The notes: generated by a model from the letters alone, not told the origin. A stretch of DNA of 64,000 bases from Acidovorax sp. A1169 (GCF_030704685.1 NZ_JAUZDX010000004.1:290445-354444), one strand, 5' to 3'; shown: positions 26,891-36,641, numbered from the stretch's first letter. Numbers and translations are program-made.

Positions 26891-29284
26891 ATGACACCTG
26901 CCCCCATGCCCGCCACGCCATCGACCGACATGCCCAACCCGCCTCCGCCGGCCGGCCGCCTTGCCCGCATGCCCTTGCACCGGGCGGTGAAGTGGGTGCT
27001 TGTGCTGGCAGGCCTGCTCGTGGGCCTGGCCGTCCTTGTCGGCGTGGTGATGTCGCTGATGGACTGGAACCGCTACAAGCCTTTGGTCAATGAAAAGGTC
27101 AGCGAGGCCGCGGGCCGGCGCTTCGAGATCGAAGGCGACCTGTCGGCCGCCTGGCGCTGGCCGCAGCCGCTGGAAGAAGGCTGGCGCCGCTGGGTGCCTG
27201 GCGTAACGGTGAAGGCCGAGCGCCTGGTGATGGACAACCCGGCAGGGTTCGAGCCCCCGTTCAGTGGCGATGACAAGAATAAAGGCAAGGACAAGGGGGC
27301 AAGCACCACTGCGGCACGAGCCCCTGCCAGTGCTGCATCGGAGGGATCGGCATCCACAGCGCCGCCCCCGGCCACCCTGCCCGGCACCGCGACCATGGCC
27401 CACATCGGCAGCGTCAGCGCTTCCATCAGCCTGCTGCCGCTGCTCTCGCGCCACCTGGCCATCGACACCGTGGCCCTCACCGACCCGGAGATCGCCCTGG
27501 CCCGCACCAAGGACGGCAGCAACAACTGGACCTTCAAGCACAAGGACGAAGACGACCCCAAGAGCCCCTGGACCTTCGACGTGGGCCGGCTGGTGGTCAA
27601 CCAGGGGCTGCTGGCCTATGCCGATGCCCAGAAGGACGTGGACCTGCAGGCCCAGGTGAACACCACGGAGCCGGTGGATCCTGCACAGGCAGGCAGCGCG
27701 AAGGCGGCCAAGGCATCCATCCTTCCCGCGTCGGCGGCGGCTTCCTCGGCCGAAGCTGCGGCGTCGCGCGATGTGGTGGCCAGCCAGAGCAGCGCGAGCG
27801 GCGGCACGTCCGTGCCCTATGGTCTGCAATTCAAGCTGCAGGGCCGCATTGCCAAGGCACAGGTTGAGGGCAGCGGCCGGGCCGGCCAGGTGATCAGCCT
27901 GCGCGACAAGGTGGTCAACTACCCGCTGCAGATCGAAGCCACCGCAGGCAGCGCGGCGCTGTCGGCAGAAGGCATTCTGGCCAACCCCGGGGCGCTGTCG
28001 GGCATGGACTTCGACGTGATGCTCAAGGCCTACAGCATGGCCGACCTGTACGAGGTAACGGGCCTGGTGCTGCCCAGCACGCCGCCGTTCGAAACGCGCG
28101 GGCGCCTGACCGGCAGCCTGGAACCCGAACGCGCCGTGTGGAGCTACAGCGACTTTCGGGGCAAGGTGGGCCAGAGCGATCTGCAGGGCGACCTGAAATA
28201 CACCTCGGGCAAGCCGCGACCCAAACTCATGGGCAGAGTCACATCCAGCCAGTTGCGCCTGGCGGACCTGGGACCGGCGTTGGGTACCGCCAAGGCCAGC
28301 AACACCCACCGTGGCAAGACCGATGGCAAGGTGCTGCCGGACGCCAACTTTGCGGCCGAGCGCTGGAGTGCCATGGACATGGACATCGCGTTCAAGGGAG
28401 AGCACATCATCCGATCCGAAAGCCTGCCGCTGGAAGACCTGAGTTTGCGGGCGGTGATGGACAACGCGCAACTCAGGCTCGCGCCGCTGACCTTTGGCGT
28501 GGCCAAGGGCAAGATCGAATCAGAGGTCATCATCGATGGCCGCACGCCCCCCCTCAAGGCACAGATACGCGGCAAGGTCGAAGGACTTCAGCTGTCCGCA
28601 CTGTTCCCCAAGGTGGAACTGATGAAAAAAAGCTTTGGTCGCATGGATGGCGCCGTGGCACTGCGCAGCAGCGGCAACAACGTGGCCGACCTCCTGGGCA
28701 AGGGCACGGGAGAGGCGCGCCTGTATGTGCGCGAGGGCACGCTGAGCAAGCAGATGCTGGACCTGGCTTCCCTGAACGTGGGCAGCATCATCGTGGGCAA
28801 GCTGTTCGGCGATGACAAGGAGGTACGCCTGCGCTGTGCGGTGGCCGACTTCACCGTGGTCGATGGCCTGGCGCAGACGCGCGTGGTGAAGATGAGCACC
28901 GACGATGCAGTGATCGAGGCCACCGGCACCATTGACCTGGGTACGGAAGCCATGAACCTGCGCATCAAGCCCGAATCGCTGGAGTGGAAGTTCTTCTCGC
29001 TGCGCACGCCGCTTTATGTCAAGGGCACCTTTGGCAACCCCGATGTAGGGGTGGAACCCGGACCGCTGCTGCTGCGCGCGGGCGCTGCGGTGGTGGCGGC
29101 GGTAGCGGCACCGGTGGCCCTGGCGCTGATACCGGTCACCGTACCAGCCGCCGATGACGACACCTACTGCAAGCCGCTGCTGGACCTGGCCAAGGAGCCT
29201 GTGAAGCCGGGTGCCGAGGGCGCTTCAGGTACGGCATCGCAGCCCGCACGGGATGCCGCCAGCCGGCAGCGGCCAGCGCGCTGA
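26891..29284 (+). CDS. AsmA-family protein
   Basis: 797 residues from the ATG at 26891 (an upstream in-frame GTG at 26867 would add 8). One membrane anchor at about residues 35-58, then a long periplasmic region. AsmA features: 'RYKPLVNEKVSEAAGRRFEI' directly after the anchor and the C-terminal repeat-like region with 'LRGKVEGLQLSALFPKV'-type strands and 'GTGEARLYVREGTLSK'. Two low-complexity Ala/Ser/Thr-rich inserts lie around residues 138-165 and 270-310. AsmA-like proteins are thought to bridge the envelope and move phospholipids to the outer membrane. Confidence 0.85.
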   Translation: MTPAPMPATPSTDMPNPPPPAGRLARMPLHRAVKWVLVLAGLLVGLAVLVGVVMSLMDWNRYKPLVNEKVSEAAGRRFEIEGDLSAAWRWPQPLEEGWRRWVPGVTVKAERLVMDNPAGFEPPFSGDDKNKGKDKGASTTAARAPASAASEGSASTAPPPATLPGTATMAHIGSVSASISLLPLLSRHLAIDTVALTDPEIALARTKDGSNNWTFKHKDEDDPKSPWTFDVGRLVVNQGLLAYADAQKDVDLQAQVNTTEPVDPAQAGSAKAAKASILPASAAASSAEAAASRDVVASQSSASGGTSVPYGLQFKLQGRIAKAQVEGSGRAGQVISLRDKVVNYPLQIEATAGSAALSAEGILANPGALSGMDFDVMLKAYSMADLYEVTGLVLPSTPPFETRGRLTGSLEPERAVWSYSDFRGKVGQSDLQGDLKYTSGKPRPKLMGRVTSSQLRLADLGPALGTAKASNTHRGKTDGKVLPDANFAAERWSAMDMDIAFKGEHIIRSESLPLEDLSLRAVMDNAQLRLAPLTFGVAKGKIESEVIIDGRTPPLKAQIRGKVEGLQLSALFPKVELMKKSFGRMDGAVALRSSGNNVADLLGKGTGEARLYVREGTLSKQMLDLASLNVGSIIVGKLFGDDKEVRLRCAVADFTVVDGLAQTRVVKMSTDDAVIEATGTIDLGTEAMNLRIKPESLEWKFFSLRTPLYVKGTFGNPDVGVEPGPLLLRAGAAVVAAVAAPVALALIPVTVPAADDDTYCKPLLDLAKEPVKPGAEGASGTASQPARDAASRQRPAR

Positions 29285-29380
29285 GCCCGCATACGGTGTC
29301 TGGACAGGCGCAGTGCGGGAATAATCCTCCCTTTTGCTCACCGGGGCGCTGCATGGTCGATGCGGTGCACATCCCTCTGC

Positions 29381-29896
29381 ATGAAGACTCTCCAATCCGT
29401 GGGCCTGGCCCTGCTCGGGCTGTTGTTCATTGGCCTGATCGCCCCTGAACGCATCCGCATTCCCGTGGCCGGAGCCTCCACGAAGGACTGGAATGCCCAG
29501 TCGTTCTGGTTCGAGCCCTGGGGCACTTCGGGCGTGCACAAGGGCATCGACATCTTCGGCAAGGCGGGCACGCCGGTGCTCAGCACCACGGATGGCATCG
29601 TGCTCTTCACCGGCGAGATCGCCAAGGGCGGCAAGGTGGTGCTGGTGCTCGGCCCCCGCTGGCGGCTTCATTACTTCGCCCACCTGGACCGCATCAGCAC
29701 CCATGCGCTGGCGCCGGTGGCGTCGGGCAGCCCTATCGGCACCTTGGGGGCCAGCGGCAATGCCCAGGGCAAGCCGCCGCACCTGCACTATTCCATCGTG
29801 CGGCTGCTGCCTGCGCCGTGGAAGATCGATGGGGCGACCCAGGGGTACAAGAAAGCCTTCTTCATTGACCCAGGGGCTTACCTGAAAGAGCCGTAG
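29381..29896 (+). CDS. M23-family (LytM-type) metallopeptidase
   Basis: 171 residues from the ATG at 29381. N-terminal hydrophobic signal or anchor (residues 4-22), then a short LytM domain. Zinc ligands visible: His and Asp of 'GVHKGIDIF' and the terminal His of 'PPHLHYSIV'; the extra catalytic His is in 'LHYFAHLDRIS'. It probably cuts peptidoglycan cross-links in the periplasm, or activates an amidase. It is convergent with dnaE2, with only 9 bases between the stop codons. Confidence 0.88.
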   Translation: MKTLQSVGLALLGLLFIGLIAPERIRIPVAGASTKDWNAQSFWFEPWGTSGVHKGIDIFGKAGTPVLSTTDGIVLFTGEIAKGGKVVLVLGPRWRLHYFAHLDRISTHALAPVASGSPIGTLGASGNAQGKPPHLHYSIVRLLPAPWKIDGATQGYKKAFFIDPGAYLKEP

Positions 29897-29905
29897 CCGC
29901 AGCGC

Positions 29906-32900
29906 TCAATGAAAGTCCCGGCTGCCATCGAGTGCGTTCGCCATGCGGCCCAGCAGCGGCGTCAGGTCCTTGAAGCGCTGGGCCACCAAGTGGCGCACCA
30001 CGAAGGCTTCGCCTGCGACGTCTTTCCCTCTTTCTTCATCCTCCCCATGCCGGCTGCACTGCCACACCCCCTGCACGGCCAGCAGGCGTGAGCGCAGGAT
30101 GGCGTCGCGCCACTGCTCCACCATGGCCGGCCAGACGATGACGTTGACGGGGCCGGTTTCGTCCTCCAGCGTGACGAACATGGTGCCCTTGGCCGAACCC
30201 GGCCGCTGGCGCACGGTGACGATGCCGCAGGCGCGCACCAGCCGGCCATCGGGCACGTTGCGCAGCTGCAGCGCCGTGAGCAGGCGCCAGCGCGCAAGCC
30301 GGTTGCGCAGCAGCGAGAGCGGGTGGCGGCGCAAGGTGAGGCCGGTGGCCGCATAGTCGAACAGAATCTCCTCGCCTTCAGGCGCCTCGGGCAGCTGCAG
30401 CGGGGCCTCGTGCACGGGCACGTCGCGCAATAGGGCCGGTGCGGTGTGCTGGGCGCAGGCGTCCCACATCTGCTGGCGCCGGTGGCCCGACAAGCGGGCC
30501 AGCGCGTCGGCCGCAGCCAGCACCTGCATGTCCTGGTGGTTCAGGCGCGCGCGCAGGGCCAGGTCTTCGGTGCTGGCAAAGGGGCCGCCCTGCACACGGG
30601 CCTCGACCAAGCGTTCCGCCGCCGCTGTCTCCAGGCTGCTCACCAGGCGCAGGCCCAGGCGCACTGCGGGCTGGGGCAGCGGTGGTGCGGGCAGGCCCTT
30701 GGCGGGTTGCAGCATTTCGGGCGTGCCCTCCAGCGTGCACTCCCAGTCGCTGCAGGTCACATCGATGGGCAGCACGCGCACGCCATGGCGCCGCGCGTCC
30801 TGTACCAGTTGCGAAGCGGTGTAAAAGCCCATGGGCAGCGAGTTGAGCAGCGCCGCCAGAAAGCACGCAGGCTCATGGCATTTGAGCCAGCTGCTGCTGT
30901 AGGCCAGCAGGGCAAAGCTGAAGGCATGGCTTTCGGGAAAGCCGTACTCGCCAAAGCCCAGCATCTGCTTGAAGACGCGCTGGGCGAAATCCAGCTTGTA
31001 CCCGTTGTCCACCATGCCGTCGATCAGCCGCTTCTCGAAATGGTGCACCCCGCCCGTGCGTTTCCATGCGGCCATGGACCGGCGCAGCGCATCGGCCTCC
31101 GATGCGGAAAATTTGGCGGCGATCATCGCGATCTGCATCACCTGCTCCTGGAAGATGGGAATGCCCAGCGTGCGCTCCAATGCCTCACCGAGCTCTTTAC
31201 TCTCCAGCTTCAAGGGCTCGCCCTTGCGCTGCTTTTCGCGTGCCTGCAGGTAGGGATGCACCATGCCGCCCTGGATGGGCCCCGGCCGCACGATGGCAAC
31301 CTCCACCACCAGGTCGTAGAACACCTTTGGCCGCAGGCGCGGCAGCATGCTCATCTGGGCGCGGCTTTCAATCTGGAACACGCCCACGGTGTCGGCGGCG
31401 CAGATCATGTCGTAGGTGGCAGGGTCTTCGGCCGGCACCTGGGCCAGCGACCAGCGCTCGCCGCGCAGATCGGCACGCAGGTCCAGGCAGCGGCGCAGCG
31501 CGCTGAGCATGCCCAGGGCCAGCACATCCACCTTCATGAGGCCCATGTCGTCGAGGTCGTCCTTGTCCCACTGGATGATGGAGCGGTCGACCATGGCGGC
31601 GTTCTCTACCGGCACGATGCGCGTGAGCAGCCCCTGCGTGAGCACAAAGCCGCCCACATGCTGGCTCAGATGGCGCGGAAAGCCCTTAAGCTGGGCCGAC
31701 AGCTGCAGCCACAGCTCGGCCGTGTGCAGGCCGAGGTGCTCGCCCATGTCCTGCGCCATCTCCTGCAGGCGGTGCGCCGCGAATTCCTCATCGAACCAGT
31801 GGTGGTCCTTGGCAAAGGCATCGACCAGTTGCGCAGGCACGCCCAGCGCCTTGCCCACGTCGCGCAGCACGCTGCGGGTGCGGTAGCTGGTGACCACGGC
31901 AGCGATGGCGGCGCGGTCGCGGCCGTACTTGGTGTAGACATATTGGATGACTTGCTCGCGCCGGTTGTGCTCGAAGTCCACGTCGATGTCGGGCGGCTCC
32001 TTGCGCTCCTTGCTGATGAAGCGTTCGAACAGCAGCTTGGTGCGCTCGGGGTCCACTTCGGTGATGCCCAGGCAATAGCAGACGGCCGAGTTGGCGGCAG
32101 AGCCCCGGCCTTGGCACAGGATGCCCTTGCTGCGCGCAAAGCGCACGATGTCGTGCACGGTGAGAAAGTACATCTCGTACTTGCAGTCGGCGATCAGCGC
32201 GAGCTCGCGCAATATTTGCGCCACCACCTTGTCCGGCACGCCCTGCGGGTAGCGGCCTCGCGCGCCCTCCCAGGTCAGCCAGGCCAAGCCTTCAGCCGGC
32301 GCCATCCCCTCAGGCACGGCCTCCAAGGGGTACTGGTACTTGATCTCGTCGAGGCTGAAGGTGCAGCGCGCCGCGATCTGCAGCGTGGCCGAGAGCAACT
32401 CCGGCGGATAGATACCGGCCAGGCGCACGCGCTGGCGCAGATGCCGTTCTGCGTTGGGCTGCAGGGCAAAGCCGCATTCGGCCACGGTGCAGCCCTGGCG
32501 CACGGCGGTGATCACGTCCTGCAGCGGCTTGTGCGAGCGCAGGTGCATGTGCACGTCGCCTGCCGCCACCAGGGGCACGGCGGTCTGGCGCGACACCTGC
32601 TGCAAGGTGGCCAGCCACAGGTCGTCGTCGGGCCCGAGCAGCAGCTCTACGCCCAGCCAGAAGCGCTGGCCAAAGCTGGCCTGCGCCTGTTCCACGCAGG
32701 CCAGCAGTGCAGCGGTGTCCATTGCATGCTGCACGCTGCGGTCGGGGATGAGCAACAGCTCGCAGTCCTGCAGCTGTGCCACCTCGGACACCGGCCCCAG
32801 TTCGTAGGCGCCCTTGGGCGCGGTGCGACGTGCGGCGCTGATGAACTCGCACAGGTTGCCCCAGCCCTCGATGTTGCGCGGCAGCGCCACCAGCCGGAAC

Positions 32901-33169
32901 CCGGGGTAGGCGAACTCGCTGCCCGGTATGAACTGCAGGCCCAGTTCCTTGGCCGGGCCATGGGCCCGCACCACGCCGGCCACCGAGCATTCGTCGGTCA
33001 GCGCCAGGGCACGGTAGCCCAGCTCGGCCGCGCGTTCCACCAAGTCCTGGGGCTGCGAGGCGCCGCGCTGGAAGCTGAAGTTGGAGATGCAGTGCAGTTC
33101 GGCATAGTCCGGCAAGACCAGTGGTGCGGCGGGACTGGCCGGTGGACGATCAGGAAGGATGTGGGTCAT
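29906..33169 (-). CDS. dnaE2: Error-prone DNA polymerase III alpha-type subunit DnaE2 (ImuC)
   Basis: 1087 residues. N-terminal PHP domain begins 'YAELHCISNFSFQRGASQ', the DnaE2 form; the C-family polymerase active site includes 'PDIDVDFEHNRRE' and the preceding 'GRGSAANSAVCYCLGITEVD'; a C-terminal OB-fold is seen in 'VRACGIVTVRQRPGS'. It copies past damaged bases during the SOS response, together with ImuA and ImuB encoded 12 bases upstream. Length is normal for the family (about 1050). Confidence 0.96.
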   Translation of the reverse strand: MTHILPDRPPASPAAPLVLPDYAELHCISNFSFQRGASQPQDLVERAAELGYRALALTDECSVAGVVRAHGPAKELGLQFIPGSEFAYPGFRLVALPRNIEGWGNLCEFISAARRTAPKGAYELGPVSEVAQLQDCELLLIPDRSVQHAMDTAALLACVEQAQASFGQRFWLGVELLLGPDDDLWLATLQQVSRQTAVPLVAAGDVHMHLRSHKPLQDVITAVRQGCTVAECGFALQPNAERHLRQRVRLAGIYPPELLSATLQIAARCTFSLDEIKYQYPLEAVPEGMAPAEGLAWLTWEGARGRYPQGVPDKVVAQILRELALIADCKYEMYFLTVHDIVRFARSKGILCQGRGSAANSAVCYCLGITEVDPERTKLLFERFISKERKEPPDIDVDFEHNRREQVIQYVYTKYGRDRAAIAAVVTSYRTRSVLRDVGKALGVPAQLVDAFAKDHHWFDEEFAAHRLQEMAQDMGEHLGLHTAELWLQLSAQLKGFPRHLSQHVGGFVLTQGLLTRIVPVENAAMVDRSIIQWDKDDLDDMGLMKVDVLALGMLSALRRCLDLRADLRGERWSLAQVPAEDPATYDMICAADTVGVFQIESRAQMSMLPRLRPKVFYDLVVEVAIVRPGPIQGGMVHPYLQAREKQRKGEPLKLESKELGEALERTLGIPIFQEQVMQIAMIAAKFSASEADALRRSMAAWKRTGGVHHFEKRLIDGMVDNGYKLDFAQRVFKQMLGFGEYGFPESHAFSFALLAYSSSWLKCHEPACFLAALLNSLPMGFYTASQLVQDARRHGVRVLPIDVTCSDWECTLEGTPEMLQPAKGLPAPPLPQPAVRLGLRLVSSLETAAAERLVEARVQGGPFASTEDLALRARLNHQDMQVLAAADALARLSGHRRQQMWDACAQHTAPALLRDVPVHEAPLQLPEAPEGEEILFDYAATGLTLRRHPLSLLRNRLARWRLLTALQLRNVPDGRLVRACGIVTVRQRPGSAKGTMFVTLEDETGPVNVIVWPAMVEQWRDAILRSRLLAVQGVWQCSRHGEDEERGKDVAGEAFVVRHLVAQRFKDLTPLLGRMANALDGSRDFH

Positions 33170-33181
33170 GGTGCATTTCCA

Positions 33182-34714
33182 TCACGCATACAGGCCCTGC
33201 AGGAACCAGCGGTCGCGCGACGCCCCGGTAGGCGCATGCGCCAACCGTTCACGAAAGATCCAGACGCGTCCGGCCGCAGGGCTCAGGGCCACGAAGTAGT
33301 CGCGCTGCACCAGTCCGCTGCGGCCTTGCAAACCTTGGCCGTCATCAACCCGATCCGCTTGTTGGGCACAGCTCCCCTCCTCCCACCAGGCGGCATCGAA
33401 GCGGTGCGGCCCGGCCAGCAGGCCCAGCGGCCCCTGGTAGCACGGCCGGTGGCCCTGCATGGCCAGGCGCTGTGGCGTGCGCAGCAGCCAGGTGGGCCAC
33501 AGCACGGCCTCGGGCGCATGCTCGCCCTGCAGCACTTTGGCCAGCGCGCCCCCCGGCGCGCTGGCCGCCATGGGCTGCCAGCGCTGCATGCATTCGGGCC
33601 GGTGGTCTGCGAGCAGGGTAACGGACTGCACCTGGCCAGCCCCCAGGCGGGCCGACAGGCGCTCGACCAGTTGGTGCCAGGCCTCGCCCTCCCCATCCGC
33701 AGCCGATGATCCGTCGGGCGGCAGCAGGCTGGTGCTGGCATGGGGCAAGGGCGCAGTCTCCAGCGCGCGCAGCGTGATCTGGTTGGCCGGCGCAGCCAGG
33801 GGCGTGCGCGCCAGGTTTTCGGTCAGCAGGCGGCGCAGGTGGGCCAGCTCGTGCGTGGGCTGGGCCGTGCGCACGGGCAGTGCATGCCAGGGTGCGATGG
33901 CCACGCCATCGACCCGGCGCAGGTCGTGCCGCCAGGCCAGCTCGAGTGCCAGCACACCCTGCTGGCGTGCCTGCAGCCAGGCCTGCAGGGCCGAGAGCAG
34001 GCGGCTGGCGGACCACAGCAGCGCATCGGCCGAGGTGGCCAGCGCGGGCAGCTCGGCCGTCAGCTCGAAGCGCTCGGGCAACTCCACCCAGGCGTGGTTG
34101 TGGGCGATGTCGCCATAAGCCCGGTCCAGCGCCAGCAGCACGGCCGCGCCCAGGCGCCGGGCCACGCCGTCGCGCGGCAATGCGCGCAAGGCGCCCCAGG
34201 TGCGGCAGCCCATGCGCGCCAGGCTCGGCAGGTGCGGGTGCAGCGCCGTCAGGGTGTGCAACGGCAGGCCATCGGGCAAGAGCCGAGGCATAGGCTGGCC
34301 TGCCAGTTGCAGACGAAGCAAGGCCAGGGCCTGCAGCGAGGTGGACGCCTCGGCAAAAGGGGTTGGGCATCTGGCGGCAGGGCATTCCTGCTGCACAGGT
34401 CCTTGCGATGGGTTACCCGTTGCCGCCGGCGGATCGGCGGGCCATGGGGGGCTGCGCAGCTGCAATTGCGCCAGCAATGCCTCGCGCCCGCCCCACAGGC
34501 GTTCGGTGCCCGAGACCTCCAGCAACAAAGCTTCGCTCTCCACCTTCGCCACGCGCGGCGTGAACTGCAGCGCCCACCAGTGCTCATGCGGGGCCTGCGG
34601 CAAGGGCTGGCGCGGCCCGGCTGTGGCTGTTGCTGTGGCCGACGGCAATGCCACGCCAGGGCTGACGTCGCTGTCAGTGGGGGTTGGCGGCAACGGCCAT
34701 GCGATCCAGTGCAT
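33182..34714 (-). CDS. imuB: ImuB, Y-family polymerase-like mutasome protein
   Basis: 510 residues from the ATG at 34714 (MHWIAWPLPP, the usual ImuB N-terminus). It has the Y-family palm/fingers-like layout with 'LLLEVSGTERLWGG' and a helix-hairpin-helix region 'LARMGCRTWGALRALPRDGV', but I do not see the paired acidic catalytic residues of active Y-family polymerases, as is known for ImuB. It bridges the beta clamp, ImuA and DnaE2. The start overlaps the end of imuA by 41 bases, indicating coupled translation. Confidence 0.9.
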   Translation of the reverse strand: MHWIAWPLPPTPTDSDVSPGVALPSATATATAGPRQPLPQAPHEHWWALQFTPRVAKVESEALLLEVSGTERLWGGREALLAQLQLRSPPWPADPPAATGNPSQGPVQQECPAARCPTPFAEASTSLQALALLRLQLAGQPMPRLLPDGLPLHTLTALHPHLPSLARMGCRTWGALRALPRDGVARRLGAAVLLALDRAYGDIAHNHAWVELPERFELTAELPALATSADALLWSASRLLSALQAWLQARQQGVLALELAWRHDLRRVDGVAIAPWHALPVRTAQPTHELAHLRRLLTENLARTPLAAPANQITLRALETAPLPHASTSLLPPDGSSAADGEGEAWHQLVERLSARLGAGQVQSVTLLADHRPECMQRWQPMAASAPGGALAKVLQGEHAPEAVLWPTWLLRTPQRLAMQGHRPCYQGPLGLLAGPHRFDAAWWEEGSCAQQADRVDDGQGLQGRSGLVQRDYFVALSPAAGRVWIFRERLAHAPTGASRDRWFLQGLYA

Positions 34715-35504
34715 GCTGCACACCCCCTCCTGGCAGGCGATCCCGCCACGCCGCCAATGGCAGCACTACGGCAGGCCGTGCTGGCTGCTGTGGGGCACGC
34801 CGCCCCTCCCCGCGCGCTGCCGACGCCGCCAGCACCCGAGCCAGGGCCGCCTGGCTGGCAGGCAGCGCCAGGGGCTGCTCCATGGGCGGCCCACGGCGCT
34901 TGAGCACCTGCACCTGTATCTGCGCGCCACCCGAGCCATCGACGGCCTCGACCCACAGCCGCAGCGGCGCGGGCGAGGCCTGCTGGCGCGCCCTGGCCGG
35001 GCGGAACACCCACAGCAGTTGCCCCATCTGCGCAGCCGCCAGCTGCAGCCGCCTCAGCGATTCAGGGGCAGCTTGCGGCAGCCAGGCCAGCACCGCCTGC
35101 ACATCGCGGCAGCGCAGGGCCTGCTCGGCCGCCCACAGGGCCTGCGCGGCCGAAACGGTCTGCACACGGCACAGCCGCGCCGCATCCAAACCACCCGCAC
35201 GCAGGGCCGGTGCAAACGGTTCATAGGGCGGCGCCACCAGCACCACGGCCCCCGGCCGCGCAGCCGTGGCCTGGGCCAGGGCTGGCAGAACCAGTTGCCA
35301 TACATGCAGGCCCGCCGCCGGCTGCAGCACCTCGGTCATGGCACCCACGGGCCAGCCCCCGCCCGGCAACTGCGCATCGAGCCCCGCATGCCCCGTGGCC
35401 TGCACCCGTGCCATGGCCGCTGTGCCCAACTGGTCGGCCAGCCACACGCCTGCCAGACGTGGTGCTGCGCTGGCAGCCAGAGAACGGAGGGGGACAGCGG
35501 ACAT
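34674..35504 (-). CDS. imuA: ImuA, RecA/SulA-like mutasome protein
   Basis: 276 residues. 'TGHAGLDAQLPGGGWPVGAMTEVLQ' (recognised in part: LDAQLPGGGWPVG) is the RecA-like entry motif of ImuA, and the protein lacks the full RecA core. It is the first gene of the imuA-imuB-dnaE2 operon. A LexA-type box lies 120 bases upstream of the start. Its exact biochemical role is still debated in the family; it is required with ImuB for DnaE2-dependent mutagenesis. Confidence 0.88.
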   Translation of the reverse strand: MSAVPLRSLAASAAPRLAGVWLADQLGTAAMARVQATGHAGLDAQLPGGGWPVGAMTEVLQPAAGLHVWQLVLPALAQATAARPGAVVLVAPPYEPFAPALRAGGLDAARLCRVQTVSAAQALWAAEQALRCRDVQAVLAWLPQAAPESLRRLQLAAAQMGQLLWVFRPARARQQASPAPLRLWVEAVDGSGGAQIQVQVLKRRGPPMEQPLALPASQAALARVLAASAARGEGRRAPQQPARPAVVLPLAAWRDRLPGGGVQHALDRMAVAANPH

Positions 35505-35623
35505 GGGAGGGGCAAACGAGTGGGGACATGCGCAGAGGTCAGGCGACGGCGGAAAACCGCTGCGGACGCACCAGGGCCCTGGTCAGGGCATGCCTGTGCA
35601 TGGAGCCCGGGATGAAAGTCAGA
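35505..35623 (-). other. Leader region between the LexA box and imuA
   Basis: About 120 bases between the putative LexA operator and the imuA start codon. No convincing open frame, tRNA or terminator is seen in it. It may be an untranslated leader. Confidence 0.4.
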
Positions 35624-35643
35624 TACTGTGTTTTCATCCAGTT
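35624..35643 (-). promoter_or_regulatory. LexA (SOS) box upstream of imuA-imuB-dnaE2
   Basis: The plus strand reads TACTG-N10-CAGTT, i.e. CTG-N10-CAG, matching the gammaproteobacterial/betaproteobacterial LexA consensus TACTG-TATATATATA-CAGTA in both half-sites with an AT-rich spacer (TGTTTTCATC). It lies 120 bases upstream of imuA; the cassette is known to be LexA-controlled in related bacteria. Confidence 0.8.
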
Positions 35644-35865
35644 ATCGTACCCGATTCCGGGTCGCGTGGTGGCTTTTCAGAGCATTCCTGCAGGTCATTG
35701 GCACCCGCCAGAGCGCTGGTCCAGGCTGCGCGGGCTTCATGACCCACAACGGCAGAAAACTCGGGGAAAAGGATGATGCGGGGAGATCAGCGATGGCAAG
35801 CAGTTGCACCATCGCTGGCAGGGTCAGCGCGAACACACTCGCGTGCCAATGACGACCCGGAAATG

Positions 35866-35899
35866 ACAAAAGGCCTGCAGAATTGCTTCTGCAGGCCTT
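35866..35899 (-). terminator. Terminator after tRNA-Pro
   Basis: A perfect 13-bp stem (35870-35882 with 35887-35899) and a 4-base loop, located 8 bases after the 3' end of tRNA-Pro on the minus strand. On the minus strand the second arm runs into TTTTGTC. It should stop the tRNA transcript and keep it apart from the imu promoter. Confidence 0.8.
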
Positions 35900-35907
35900 G
35901 CCAATAA

Positions 35908-35984
35908 TGGTCGGAGCGGCGGGATTCGAACTCGCGACCCTCTGCTCCCAAAGCAGATGCGCTACCAGGCTGCGCTACGCTCCG
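35908..35984 (-). tRNA. tRNA-Pro (anticodon UGG)
   Basis: 77 bases on the minus strand. Acceptor CGGAGCG pairs with CGCTCCG; anticodon stem TCTGC/GCAGA with loop TTTGGGA, giving anticodon TGG; T-arm GCGAGTTCGAATCCCGC; encoded CCA at 35908-35910. Reads CCA and, by wobble, other Pro codons. Confidence 0.96.
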
Positions 35985-36223
35985 ACAGCTCGTATTCTAA
36001 CCCGGGAAATTTCGGGTTCTGACCAAATGCGCGCTTTTTTTGAATTTTTTGCAGCGACTGCACCGGACCAGGGTTCCATCGGCAGTGCTGTCATGCATCC
36101 AGGGCGATGCAAACTGCGGCGACGGGGGAAACTCAATCAACCAACCAACGGGGAAGACACCACGGAGAACCAGCAAGCAGGCAACAGCGCGCGACCACAT
36201 CGTGGCCGCGTGGTGGCCAGCAA

Positions 36224-36472
36224 TCAGCGGCTCGACGGACCTGGGCCGCGGCCGGCCAGGTGGCGGAAGGTGATGCGGCCCTTGGAGAGGTCGTAAGGCG
36301 ACATTTCCAGGGAGACCTTGTCGCCCGCCAGAATGCGGATGTGGTGCTTGCGCATCTTGCCGCCGGTGTAGGCAATCAGCTGGTGACCGTTGTCCAGCGT
36401 CACGCGAAAGCGCGAGTCGGGCAGCACTTCGGTCACGGAGCCTTGCATTTCAATCAGTTCTTCTTTGGCCAT
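36224..36472 (-). CDS. infA: Translation initiation factor IF-1 (probable second copy)
   Basis: 82 residues from the ATG at 36472. '[20 protein letters not shown]', '[20 protein letters not shown]' and '[21 protein letters not shown]' are the S1/OB-fold IF-1 sequence. IF-1 blocks the A site of the 30S subunit during initiation. It is about 10 residues longer than the standard 72 because of a Gly/Pro/Ser tail ([12 protein letters not shown]). The usual infA lies in the ribosomal-protein operon, which is not here, so this is likely the second, stand-alone copy found in betaproteobacteria. It is upstream of tRNA-Pro on the same strand. Confidence 0.93.
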   Translation of the reverse strand: MAKEELIEMQGSVTEVLPDSRFRVTLDNGHQLIAYTGGKMRKHHIRILAGDKVSLEMSPYDLSKGRITFRHLAGRGPGPSSR

Positions 36473-36641
36473 GTTCTCTTGTCTTTTCAAAAATCAAAAA
36501 ATCTGGTGATCGGCGCCTGAACGCTGGGGCATCCACCACGGCCGATGCAGCGTGGTCGGGCTCGACACACGGTGCGTTGCAGGCGGTGGGAGTCGCTGCA
36601 CCCGGGGCGCAGATCAGGCAGAGGGCCGGGGAGACGGCTTC

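Noticed and set aside
30446..33709. 1087-codon open frame on the plus strand opposite dnaE2 and imuB
   Set aside because: It is antisense to clear DnaE2 and ImuB genes, its translation is rich in His, Gln, Gly and Ala with no family motif, and long antisense frames are common in high-GC genes.
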